Counted from the first letter of the stretch, positions 53,309-63,181 are shown. The stretch: DNA of 64,000 nt from Tridacna crocea (GCA_943736015.1 OX031057.1:42246501-42310500); one strand, 5' to 3'. Notes: generated by a model not told the origin, from the letters alone. Program-made: numbers and translations.

Positions 53309-53534
53309 GAGCCCTTTTAAAAAATCACTAGTTTTTTACGACCCTGAGAAAGAGGCCTTTTGAAAACATTGTGGGAAAAGGAGAAAATGCTGATAATCAG
53401 CAGTTTCTCCTTTTCCCGCAACGAATTCTACGCTTGTGCAACAAATTTCCATTTTACTGTTACGTTCATTTTGTTGTTTGCAAGTACTTTCAATTAGGAC
53501 CTATCTGAAATTATGTCGTTTGCTGAAGAGTTAA
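53309..53534 (+). mobile_element. family A MITE, left TTAA lost
   Basis: The left end is CCCTTTTAAAAAATCACTAG; the right end GTTTGCTGAAGAGTTAA. Core centre CTGATAATCAG carries a paired change from CTGGTAACCAG. The outer right arm is decayed (CCCGCAACGAATTC). Confidence 0.75.
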
Positions 53535-53717
53535 GCAGATGACAATCCAAATTTGTATCAAATGATATGATTGCGCGAACCACACTTTCGCGTTAAAGAT
53601 TCTAGTAAATTTTCGTCGAGCATGGTCTCGAAAAAAAATCTGACATACATTTTACATGTACAATAACAAATAAGAAGAAAACAAACGAGTCATGCTATGT
53701 GAAAAAGGGGATAAATG

Positions 53718-53805
53718 CATTCGGTTTAGCCAATCAGAAGTTGTGTTACTTACAAGTTTAGAAACCGTGGAGAATAAGGCTAAGAATATTTTCGAGAAAG
53801 GTTGG
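53718..53805. mobile_element. family D right half
   Basis: ATTCGGTTTAGCCAATCAGA, AGTTGTGTTACTTAC, AGAATAAGGCTAAGAATATT and AAAGGTTGGCG are the right arm of family D. The 85-codon ORF at 53692-53949 crosses it and is not credited as a gene. Confidence 0.65.
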
Positions 53806-54356
53806 CGTATGCTAGCCCAGGTGAGCTTTGAAGATGAGCCCACGTGGTCAGTGTGTAGAACATTCATATTAACAGAAGAGGGGGAAAAAAAAGACCTGAA
53901 AAGACATACTGCAACAAAATTTTCCGCACATATTCTTTCGGTCAAGTGAAATAAGACCAAAACAAATTGACCATGCATTCCTTGTACAAAAAGACCGTGA
54001 AATTGTCTTCTTCCGATCGAGAAAAAAGTTCCATCCACTTCCTGGCGATTTCAATTATTTTTTGCCATCTCTATCTTAATTTAGAATCCCTTCAAACGCA
54101 AGGTTTTAATTTTCTTCTCCAGTATACGAACGGCAGTTAGAATGGCGGTTTCCTGGCATTCTCTGTCTACGCGCCGTCACATCCAATTATCTTTTAGATT
54201 GTCGGGCAATTTGGTCTGTCGTATAAAAAAGAATACCGGTATTAACCTAGCTATAACAAATGACCTTACCATGAAATCAAGATCGGTCCTACCCTTGTCC
54301 TCTTAAATGCAAGTCTAAGTGCGTCTATTTCCTATGAAAATTATAGTCACAGTCTT

Positions 54357-54610
54357 TAAAAAAGGGGACTGAATACATCTGCAAAAAGTATCGACCCATG
54401 TCAGCCTGCGCAGTCCGCGCAGGCTGACATGGGCCGAAACTTTTTGCCATCTTTAGATTTTCTGCATTTCAGAGGACTAATCTGCAGGCTGAATCAGTCG
54501 GCTGTGACGTAAAATGGGTTTTAGGGGTTTCATACCTAGATGACTAGCATGGTTTAATGTATTACGGAGATGCAATAAGCCCCCTTTTTACCAGATCTAG
54601 GCTCATTTAG
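54357..54610. repeat. family M copy, best hairpin
   Basis: 'aaaaaggggactgaatacat', ATCTGCAAAAAGTATCGACC, then CATGTCAGCCTGCGCAG with CGCGCAGGCTGACATG as a near-perfect hairpin. It ends with GCAATAAGCCCCCTTTTTAC, in part. The inverted edges (AAAAGGGG / CCCCCTTTTT) suggest the family is itself a terminal-inverted-repeat element. Confidence 0.7.
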
Positions 54611-54612
54611 AC

Positions 54613-54790
54613 CAGGATTCCTCTTCAACAACAAGTCTTAATGGCATTTTTAGTCTAACGCTCAAAAATTTCCAAATTTAGAAATTAAAACAATTAGCGA
54701 TAGCCAACAAGAAATTATGTAACTATGTACATATAGAAGGAAGACTATGTAATCTATGCTAAGTAGTATATGGTTGGTGATTCGGACTTA
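54613..54790. mobile_element. degenerate family D element
   Basis: 'aaacaattagcgatagcc', 'attatgtaactatgtac' and 'atatggttggtgattcgg' retain the D order in the right half. The left half is barely recognisable. Confidence 0.35.
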
Positions 54791-54804
54791 GAGATCATAG
54801 TTAA

Positions 54805-54955
54805 CACTGAACAGCAATTCTGATTCACTCCTAATTCTAAATACTGTGCCTTGGCATCTGATAGTCTAAGACGTTTTTCAGCCTATCAGATGGGGAATCT
54901 AAGTGTTTAGAATTAGAAATAAATTCAGAATGAGTGACAATAATTGCTTTCGGAT
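54805..54955. mobile_element. foldback element, single copy
   Basis: Inverted arms: GCAATTCTGATTCACTCC, TAATTCTAAATAC and GGCATCTGATAG on the left; CTATCAGATGGGG, GTGTTTAGAATTAG and ATTCAGAATGAGTGAC on the right. Family not recognised. From 54956 to 55538 no gene is recognised. Confidence 0.6.
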
Positions 54956-55538
54956 TCGTAATTAGGAGGATTAATGGCAAATTGTTTTTCATTGTATCAT
55001 TGTAGATCATCATTCATATCAGATATATTACACTTTTGCAGATTTATTGTATACAAAGTACGCGTGTATGCTTTATGTCCCCGCAGCATTTGAGCAAGAT
55101 CTTTAAGAATATGTGAAAGCTAGCGAATCCATGGTACCAAAAAGGCATCCTTTTTCATTCTGCCACATGTTCGTTCAAAATGTCATGTCATCGTTTAATG
55201 GCAGGTACAAAAGTTGCTTGCAGTTTAAGTATACGTTCATTACGAGACTGTATAAGACCATGACTGACAAAAGTACGAAATGAAGCTTAAGCGCAATTAG
55301 GTCAAAAAGGGTCATATTGTCCAGAGAGAGTTCCAGTAAATTTAGGTACTTAGTAAATGGAAATTGAATTACATCTAGACGAAAAGAGCAGCGCACACTC
55401 TAAAGAAAATGTAAAACAGGAAGTTGTCACACGCTAGTACAATGAGCAACAAAGCACGTAGATAGGATGAAGTCGCTGGAAACGTTTCTTTGCATTCTGT
55501 TTTTCTTAAACGTCATACGAGCATTTTGTCTCATCATA

Positions 55539-55715
55539 TGGAATGCAACTCGCGAAAAAGGGACATTTGCGTAAAGTGTCGTCTCGGATCAGCCTGCGCA
55601 GTCCGCTCAGGCTAATTCTAGACAGCACTTCACGACTACATTATATTTTGAGCTACAGTAGACTTTCGCAATTTTAACAGAAAAATAAATAAAAAACCGA
55701 AACGACACTTAATGA
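55539..55715. mobile_element. family C element, truncated
   Basis: TGGAATGCAACTCGCGAAAA left, first hairpin (TCAGCCTGCGCAGTCCGCTC) and spacer 'acagtagactttcgca', then lost after AACCGAAACGACACTTAA. Confidence 0.7.
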
Positions 55716-57219
55716 AAATAGGTGCTGGATAACTCAGACGCTGTTGAACTGATTCCGCCGTATTACAGGATAAGTTTGCTTGACGGACCTTGGAGGTTGC
55801 AAGTTATTGACCGTGTTTCTCTCTTCATGTCGATGTTTTTCCAACTGGCTGAAGAATATATACTATCATGTTCTTGAACTTTTTCTTTTTTTTTCCATTT
55901 TCTCCAAACCTCTAGCTGCTACTCCGCATGGACAGAATGTTCAGTAATGGGGATGGAATGGACCCTGTCGTAATGACAACCAACAATCCTCGGAAAACAT
56001 TTTACGGGGCTTGGAATAGAGCCTACTTCCATTGGATTACAAGCCTGTAAGGTATTATGTAAGCTGCCGGACCCGGCCCCTATAAATTCTAAATCATCAG
56101 TGTCAAAAGAAAAAGGGTACAGGAATGCACTCGTGTGTCGACCCAACGGAAGTGTTTGACACCAATTGAAATGTTGACCATGAGACGAATGCAATACAAT
56201 TTACCTTTAAAATTGACTGCATGCATTTTATGGACCTCAGCACCTTCCTGCACTCTTTGTTTTGTCTGTGCATGCCATATTCTTCGAAGAATCGACCTGT
56301 CTGCTATGTCTGTCATGACGCCGGTATACGTTGGAAAACTAGGTCTTACGAGTATATCGAAGAACTCTATTAGCCTATTACCCAAGCATGTAGGGGCTGT
56401 TTAAGTAAATGGTCAGTGCATAGCTTGCATGCTAGCCAATCATAGCTGTATTTGTAGAATGCAATGTAGCTGGAGAAAATGGCTCTCTGCTCTGTGGTGT
56501 AAAATCGCCGTCACCTCAGTGCATTTTACGCACTTTGGTGCTCTTTTTACACACTTTGGTGCTCGATTTAAATTTCTCTTTTATATTAAACACCACTGTA
56601 GGGTCAACATCAAAGTGTGCTCTTTTTATATCGTCTAACATCCGAACGATAACATTATAATTTACTCAACGAGAGCGACATTGATTCGGGCTCTGAGATT
56701 ATCACTGTAATTGCCCAAGGTCTTTCAATGAAACCGATTATTTTGCCTCGTTATCGACCACCTTACAAATCACATGCTTGGGATAACCCTTATGAGATCC
56801 AAGCGTATCTGGAATAGCTTTTTCCGGGCAATGTAGATTCACGATCAGTTTGTGCAGAAAGTGCAGTCCGATTCTGGCTTTACAGCGTGTGGTTTTTCCT
56901 GCTATCATAACCACAATAGTCTTGGAACTTTAGTATCAAGCTGGTTTTGCTGACTTGAATGAAAATGTTTCATCAGAATGTAAAAAATCGAAGCTGAATC
57001 TGTCATTTTACAGCAAGGCAGCGCTAGGGCTAGAGTAGATACGAACTTTATTTTGTTAGTTACAACCGAAGAAATGACTGTATTTGTTTCTAAAAGTTCC
57101 TTGTCCTTAAATGGAGATACAATACATTAATACATTGCAAGACGAGATGATCGTAAAGACCAAGAACAGACTGACTTATTGGCGGATCGTTTTCTACACT
57201 TTTCGCAAAACACATAAGA
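55716..57219. other. 1.5-kb stretch; possible exon, otherwise no gene
   Basis: A pyrimidine-rich tract ending in CTCTAG at 55911-55915 is followed by a 44-codon open frame to a TAA at about 56047. I do not recognise the peptide. Overlapping ORFs of 89-98 codons on both strands at 55919-56404 lack motifs. A family B core lies at 56826-56880 (CAATGTAGATTCACGATCAG; GTGCAGTCCGATTCTGG). Confidence 0.25.
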
Positions 57220-57690
57220 GCTTTGCTCTGTGAAAAGGGGGCTTAATGCATCTGTTAACCCTTTACCAAACGACCAAATTTAAGACTGGTCCAAATTTAA
57301 AGCACTAGTAGATGACAAAATCAACTTAACTCAAAGATTGGAATTTGTTTCCAACAGGGAAGAAAACATGGTGGGAAAAGGAGAAAATGCTGGTAAGCAG
57401 CATTTTCTCCTTTTCCCACACTGTTTTCAAAAGGCTTCTATCTCAGGGTCGTAAAAACTAGGGATTGTTTGGTAAAGAGTTAAAGTATTGGCACATGTCA
57501 GCTTTCAGGATCCGCACAGACTGACAAGGGTAGAAAAAATTTTGCATTTTTTATTTTTTCTGCATGTCCAAGGACGATTCTACGTCCAGATCTACTCGAT
57601 TGTTGGGATAAATGGATTTTTATGGATCCATAATCATGTAATAACTTGCTTGGTCAAATGAATCGTTAAATGCAGTTGTGCCCGACCATA
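57220..57690. repeat. family M copy split by family A
   Basis: 'tgaaaagggggcttaatgca' and TCTG precede the family A insert; AGTATTGGCACATGTCAGC follows it, exactly as the continuous M copies read. It ends with 'ttttatggatccataatcat' and 'aacttgcttgg'. Confidence 0.65.
57255..57483 (-). mobile_element. family A MITE nested in family M
   Basis: TTAACCCTTTACCAAACGAC left and GGTAAAGAGTTAA right, TTAA at both ends. The core is 33-bp arms with centre CTGGTAAGCAGC and one outer mismatch (CATGGTG/CACTG). Host flanks join across a single TTAA if the insert and one TTAA are removed. Confidence 0.9.
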
Positions 57691-57845
57691 GCTAACGAAG
57701 GGTAGAAAGTGGATATTCAGATTCTGGTCCTTTATTTTGGACAACGTAAACTATTTATAACAACATTGACTTTTGCATGTTTATGAACAACAGATATGCG
57801 CCATGCTCAGGCAGATGGGTGAGGCTTTGCACCTAGTAGGTCATC

Positions 57846-58381
57846 ATATGTGACCTGTCACGCAAAAAGGGACCTTCTGGGAACTGCCAAAAGTGTCAAA
57901 TTATGACCACTTTTCATGCAGAAAACGTTATTAAGGTGAAAAGTTTGACCCTGGTCAGCCTGCGAAATTTGCAGTTTCTGGATGGTCCGTTTTTGTCATC
58001 CTCGGATACCCAGGGGCCTCCCTATTTGCTACGCTACATCGACCCCTGGGACAATTAGTTGAATTTCCTTCGCTTTACCGCTGGCCGAATGCTGGCTTTT
58101 CATTGGTTCCATCATCATTTTGTGGTGGGCGAGTGTACTGTACGCTATGACGTTTCGTATCGATTTTCGGCGGCTCGCTTTACCGCTGGCCGAATGCTGG
58201 CTTTTCATTGGTTCTATCATCATTTTGTGATGGGCGAGTGGACTATACGCTATGACGTTTCGTATCGATTTTCGGCGGCTGATTCAAAGTTTTATTAGTC
58301 AATTGTCCCAGGGTCGATGTAGCGTAGCAAATAGGGAGACCCTGGGGTATCCGAGGATGGTTTTTGTGTGATGGGTCACAT
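57846..58381. mobile_element. family L element hosting family H
   Basis: ATATGTGACCTGTCACGC left and GTGTGATGGGTCACATAT right are inverted ends. Inside are 'gggaccttctgggaactgc' and AAGTTTGACCCTGGTCAGCC as at 27031. The family H insert occupies 57997-58359. Confidence 0.7.
57997..58359 (+). mobile_element. family H MITE with 105-bp internal duplication
   Basis: CATCCTCGGATACCCAGGGG left and CCCTGGGGTATCCGAGGATG right, flanked by a perfect 8-bp duplication GTTTTTGT (57989-57996, 58360-58367). Compared with 14790-15048 it has two tandem 105-bp units (58071-58175 and 58176-58280), each starting CGCTTTACCGCTGGCCGAAT. Because 105 is a multiple of 3, a short ORF repeats its peptide; no protein is implied. 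Confidence 0.9.
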
Positions 58382-58439
58382 ATCTATTTGTACGACTCAT
58401 TTTTTTGTTGCCTGGTTAAGAATTGCATCACTACAGTAA

Positions 58440-58645
58440 CAACATATCCGTAAAGTGTCGTTTTGGATCAGTCCGCGCAGGATTAAACGCAGCGACACTT
58501 TTTACTGCCATATACTTGCGCAAAATAGAAAATTATGTACATGAAAACGGAAGGTGTCGTTTCGGATTAGTCTGCGCGGACTGTTCAGACTGGTCTTGGA
58601 CGACATTTTCTGCAAATTTCCGAATGACCTTTTCACATGTGATTG
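58440..58645. mobile_element. family C element, worn
   Basis: TCCGTAAAGTGTCGTTTTGG, a collapsed first hairpin (TCAGTCCGCGCAGGATTA), 'acttgcgcaaaatagaaaat', the second hairpin (ATTAGTCTGCGCGGACTG) and GAATGACCTTTTCACATGTG. The left terminus is missing. From 58646 to 59083 nothing is recognised. Confidence 0.65.
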
Positions 58646-59083
58646 TCTAAATAGTAATTTTGAGAAACATCCACATGCTTTGTTGTTGTGTCAGCCTCAC
58701 CACAGCAAATAGGCCAGTTTGACAAAAAAATATCCACAAAAAAAAAAATAATCCAGCAGGCGTCAATGAACTTGCTTTTGGACACTCTATAATGATCTGA
58801 GAGAAGACTGAGCTGGACGTGGAATCTGACCTTAGAATTACCCTGTCGGAAAATTTGTGAGAAAACTCTTTGAAAATAGCATTGTAGTACATGTATCGTC
58901 GTATTTTATCGTTGATTGCAGACAATTATCTTTTTTCACAGACTGGTAGTTAGAGCTCTAAATGAGTCATTATAGCAGTTGTATCGGAATGTTAAATAGA
59001 TGTAAGCACTGTGTGATCGAAACTGGCGAATAAAATCACACCATAGAAATGACTGAGGTAGCATGGGATCTTTTCCTTGCTTG

Positions 59084-59296
59084 TTAAACCTTAGGCTGCT
59101 AAGCGCGGATTACTGACCTTTTGCGGACAGTGTAGATCAAGATCAGACTGCACAGAACGTGCAGTCTGATATTGAATCTACACTGTCCGAATAGGAAATA
59201 TTGTTTCTGAAAAAAAAGTCTTGGAAATGGCAAAATATGGATTTTTACTATCAATTTGAAAGTTTAATTTCATTTATTTAGTAGGAAAAGGGTTAA
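59084..59296. mobile_element. family B MITE, archetype copy
   Basis: TTAAACCTTAGGCTGCTAAG left and AGTAGGAAAAGGGTTAA right, TTAA at both edges, 213 bp, the same length as the nested copy at 29774. The core GGACAGTGTAGATCAAGATC pairs with its inverse ending CTACACTGTCC around GAAC. Confidence 0.88.
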
Positions 59297-59328
59297 TATA
59301 AATGAAGTTGAGCGGGAGAAGGGAGGGA

Positions 59329-59342
59329 GGGGGGGGGGGGGG
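59329..59342. repeat. G14 homopolymer
   Basis: A run of 14 G after a GGGA/GGAG tract. Length in the assembly should be treated as approximate. Confidence 0.85.
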
Positions 59343-59467
59343 TTGTAGGTAAAACTATGGATTTCATAGTCGAAGTATTTGGAGACGCCCATCATGAGAC
59401 AAGTGAACCCAAGACATGACCTGTTGCCCTCATATACCTCAATTACCGTCCAACCCTTAACCATTAA

Positions 59468-59730
59468 TGGAGTGCAACACGCGAAAAGGGTCATTCGGAC
59501 ATTTGCGTAAAGTCTCGTCTCTGATCAGCGTATGCAGTCCACACAGGCTAATCCGAAACGACACTTTCCGATTTTATGTGATTTTCTGTTTTACGCAAGT
59601 CTACTGTAGCACAAAATCTAATGTAGTCGTAAAGTGCCGTCTCGGATTAGCCTGCGCGGAATGCGCAGGCTAATCCGAGACGACACTTTACGCAAATGTC
59701 CGAATGCACCTTTTCGCGTGTTGCGCTCCA
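59468..59730. mobile_element. family C element, full length
   Basis: TGGAGTGCAACACGCGAAAA left and CGTGTTGCGCTCCA right. The second hairpin (GTCTCGGATTAGCCTGCGCG with its inverse) is nearly perfect; the first has decayed (TGATCAGCGTATGCAG). Same internal spacer 'tctactgtagcacaaaatct'. Confidence 0.87.
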
Positions 59731-60012
59731 TTTAATCCTGAGTGTAACAGACCCCTATACGAGGAGGCTTTTGTAAAAGAAATAGGTAAAAGAAAGAAAA
59801 TGCGTCTTTTCTCAAAAAGTTTTTAAAGCAATTTTAACAACAACAAAAACTCATCATTTGAGCTGCTAGCGCATTTAATATAAACTTTGTAAGTGCTTTT
59901 CGATTTGGATTTGGAAGTGTCTAAAATTATGTCGTATGAATCGGCCAGAAACACACTTATCAAGCAATGCTACTGACATCAAGGTATATTTTTGTCATTT
60001 TTATTCCTTCAG

Positions 60013-60203
60013 ATCAAAGTTCTGGTACCACTACTCCAGCGTCCAGTACTGGAACCAGGGAGTTCACTTACTCATTTCCGTCGGCACCAAACATAGCTGA
60101 CGTCACAGTGACAGCTGTGCCTCATGGTAACAGACAGCGAAGGGCTTCCATGCAGGACGCGATTGATTTTAGAAAAATTGATTCGAAATTATATGACAGA
60201 AGG
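60013..60203 (+). CDS. synaptotagmin-family gene, linker exon
   Basis: The exon starts after the acceptor TTATTCCTTCAG and ends at AGAAGG before the donor GTAGGT. It begins with two bases of a split codon and ends in phase 0, which fits the next exon at 62709. The 63 full codons are Ser/Thr/Pro-rich at first (SSGTTTPASSTGT), then carry a basic RQRRASM stretch that looks like a basophilic kinase site, and end DFRKIDSKLYDRR. The last part resembles the short linker motif before C2A in the SYT3/6/9/10 group. The protein acts in vesicle trafficking if it follows the family. The transmembrane exon is not in the window, and the left splice partner is unknown. No EST-like evidence is available, so boundaries rest on splice signals, phase and the adjacent C2A exon. 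Confidence 0.7.
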
Positions 60204-60303
60204 GTAGGTAAAGTTGCAAGGAATTTGCATACATTCATTATTCTAGTAAGGATTCATACATTTATACATAAAAAAATGAAATTGTGGCAAAAAGAGAAAT
60301 TCG

Positions 60304-60557
60304 AGGGGTGAATGTGAAACTATTCCATCTGTGTTTTTGAAAATTTTTCACGTGAGGGAAAAACACTTCTCATTTCTCTGAAAAGATTTGTTGAACCACC
60401 TTTTAAAGATAAGTTGTGTTGGATTGGGTAAATGAATTCAACACAACAGATCTAAAAAAGTTGGTGTAACAATGTTTTTTCAAAGAAATGAAAAGTTTTT
60501 TTCCCTCACCTGTAAAAGTTTTCAAAATGCAGATGGAATACTTTCGCATTCACCCCT
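60304..60557. mobile_element. family K MITE in the intron
   Basis: AGGGGTGAATGTGAAACTAT left and TACTTTCGCATTCACCCCT right are inverted ends, with further arms CCATCTGTGTTTTTGAAAAT/TTTTCAAAATGCAGATGG and GTGAGGGAAAAACACTTC/TTTTTTTCCCTCAC. 254 bp, no second copy in the window. Confidence 0.75.
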
Positions 60558-62425
60558 AAAATTACTCGTCGTGCTTTCACATGTATTTTAGCACGTACCT
60601 CATTCTTATAACTAAGCGCACATCTAAGCATTCACAGCTATAATATGTGCTTGCTCAGCATATTTTTACACTAAACCAATCAGAAATTCTTCAGGTTTTT
60701 TGTTATATAAAGGTGTATGTGACCATTATATCAAAAGCGTGAAAATTGAAATAGTGAAAATTAAAAAAAAAATGGTTATTTAATAGATGTAAGCAACCTG
60801 TGATCGAAACTGTTGTATGTGACCATTATATCAAAAGCCTGCCATAAATAGTAAAAGAATGGTTATTTCAAAACCCTGTTTCAACGTAGTTTTCCACAAT
60901 TTCATACAAAACCAAACATATTTTGTTATCATAGTACGTCGTTTAAAAGAAAAACAGGAATTCCCATCAAAGTGTCATATGTTCAATTACCGTATGTTTG
61001 AATTACCCATATTTCTCTATACTCTGGAATCGCAATTTGACAATAAATTCCCGCGAGTTGGCATTGAAATTTCCAATTTTTCAAAATCGTTTAGCGGGAA
61101 AAAAGCTGTTGCTTTGAGGTATGGCATTGACAGACATACGGTAGCTTCACTTGTCATTTAGAATCCCCCCTAGCACTTGATAAATTTTCAAGTTTAACAA
61201 TTTGCTGACAGGTACTCGGGATGTTGTCAAAATTGATATGTAACATTGACAAGAGGAATTGAGACTTTTCATCTATCTCAAAGGATCAGAAATTCTTCTG
61301 TGAAACTAATTATTGGTTTGGATCAGAATTTTGAATTTAAATAGTCTCTGTATGGCATTAAAAACGACACACTACCGTACAAACACGACAAATACTATAG
61401 TTTTCTATGATTTACTCTATCCATCTATTTGAACATCCAATAGATGCATGATTTCTTACAGGGGTTTGCGTTTGCTTATTTTGATTCAAAAGCTATGTAC
61501 AACAGACTGTTTTATGGAATCCAGAAAAGTCTACCTTATATTGTTTTTCTTCGTTTACTTTTATAAATTTTCACCATACGTTTATACCGCAGGTTCTGTA
61601 ACAAATTCACACGTTGCTATTGATTTAAAGTTTGATATTATTGCGGTCAAACTACTTTATATATGTCGTCCTGACTGTATTATGAGCGACAATGGTTAAC
61701 GGGTAACAGGCTTTCGTCCGGAAAGGCTGCTCTACTGTAACATGCTGACCCAGTGTTTGCCACCGCAATCGCTAGTGCGGATAGACGGAACAGAATGGCA
61801 TCAATATATTGACATTATTCTAGAAATATGTGGTTTAATTTAGGCTTCTAAAATAAATGTTTTGTCATATAGATTTGCCAAAGGTTATAATTTCCACAAT
61901 CATGGGCTCCTCTCTCCGGATTGAGTTAACGCTGGCACTTTCTTATTGATAACCCCTCGTCAAGTCTCTATAAACAATGAAGTTACATGGTCGATGAACT
62001 TGCTTAAACGTGCACGAGTTATGCGATACTTTTGATTGTTAAACGCAAAAAGTAATCTTCATTTTCCAAACAACCATGGAATTTTAAAGCTTTGGATATA
62101 ACCTTGAGAAAATACTGGTAACCAGCATTTTCTTCAGGTCATATAAGCTTTTCTGCCATTTTAAAAGCAACTATAGAATCACGGATTTTATCCATATTCT
62201 TAGATTTTTAATCTAGTTAGCAGCAGATTTATTTTAGGATGTTATTGGTTGATCCGCGCAATACTCTTCCTCAAATCACTGTTTGCTTTTCCACATAAAC
62301 ATCGTCGAAACACTGATTACAGGTAAGAGAGGAATCAACCATGTCGCAATGACAATTATAAATTCTCGGAAAGAACAGGGCCTAACTAAGGAATGGAACA
62401 AGGCATCCCCTGGTTGAAAGTCCTT

Positions 62426-62613
62426 GGTCTGTAATCACCAACTGTTCTGAAGAACAGCCTCTTTCTTATTCCCATTAATCTTCTAAATTTTAAAGTAACT
62501 CTACTTCAGATTGGCTGAACCGAATGGTCTAGCCAATCTGAAGTAGAGTTACTTTTTATATTTAGAATAAGACAAAGAATGAAAGACTAAGAATGGTTAT
62601 TGAATACGGACCC
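62426..62613. mobile_element. family D MITE, full length, intronic
   Basis: GGTCTGTAATCACCAACTGT left and AAGAATGGTTATTGAATACG right. The arms meet at GGCTGAACC/GGTCTAGCC and share AGATTGGCT / AGCCAATCT with CTACTTC / GAAGTAG. It ends about 95 bp upstream of the C2A exon acceptor. Confidence 0.82.
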
Positions 62614-62708
62614 TGTATGCTATTGACTTGGCCACCGACACGGCGATCTGAAAATACGAAGCATTTCTAAAACAAAGTGTCAGGATGTTTTACTTTTTTT
62701 TTTTCCAG

Positions 62709-63149
62709 CTCCTGCAGAGACAACAGTCCGTAGCAAGCATAGAAGAAGAACATTTAGGGAGTATTCATTTTAGCCTAGATTTTAGCACTGATACCAACTT
62801 GCTCACAGTTCATCTTATCGAAGCGGAAAATCTCGTGTCGCGAGACTTTAGTGGGACGGCTGACCCTTATTGCAAACTCTGTTTATTGCCATGTAGACGA
62901 ACATATTTACAGAGTAAAGTGCACAGAAAGACAACTAATCCGGTGTTTGACGAGGAGTTTATTTTTGAAATTCCGGAAGCGGAAGCTCTTTCTGATCAGA
63001 CGCTTGAAATACTTGTCTATGACTATGATCAGTTTTCCCGCCATGAGTGTATCGGTCAGGTCAAAGTACCTTTAGTGAATGTGGATTTGAAACAGCAGCA
63101 GACTTTGTGGAAACCGATTACTCACACAGAGGAGAAAAAGACCAAAGAT
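62709..63149 (+). CDS. synaptotagmin-family gene, C2A exon
   Basis: 147 codons between a T-rich acceptor (TTTTTTCCAG) and a consensus donor AAAGAT/GTAAGT; phase 0 at both ends. Residues 16-137 form a C2 domain: LGSIHFSLDF first strand, LTVHLIEAENL, first calcium loop SRDFSGTADPY (D46, D52), LLP, KVHRKTTNPVFDE, FEIP, then loop 3 VYDYDQFSRHECIG (D105, D107) and LVNVDL, LWKPI. Four of the five usual C2A calcium ligands of SYT1 are present; the fifth position (D238 in SYT1) is Glu113. This is a type I C2 module that binds phospholipid in calcium-triggered membrane fusion. Similarity of VHRKTTNPVFDE recalls SYT3/6/9/10, and FSRHE with FEIP recalls SYT15/17, so the paralogue is not settled. C2B should follow downstream, outside the window. 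Confidence 0.9.
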
Positions 63150-63181
63150 GTAAGTAAACATTTTTACTAGCTCGAGTTCAA

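Larger units (their letters stand above)
60204..62708 (+). other. synaptotagmin gene intron (2.5 kb)
   Basis: GT at 60204 and AG at 62707-62708, preceded by a long T tract. It contains the family K and family D elements and a repeated word TGTATGTGACCATTATATCA at about 60712 and 60811. ORFs of 83-100 codons inside (60859-61161, 61448-61699) have no recognised domain. A mini-palindrome like a family A core occurs at 62102-62136. Confidence 0.65.

Noticed and set aside
53692-53949. 85-codon ORF with acidic and lysine-rich C-terminus
   Set aside because: Its first half is the right arm of a family D MITE; no other evidence of coding.
753-57483. Repeated palindromes as a CRISPR array
   Set aside because: Units are about 230 bp transposable elements at irregular spacing with TTAA flanks; there are no short spacers, leader or cas genes, and the genome is eukaryotic.
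60859-61161. 100-codon ORF as an extra exon of the synaptotagmin gene
   Set aside because: It lies inside the intron between two phase-matched exons, has no C2 or linker similarity, and lacks good splice signals at its edges.
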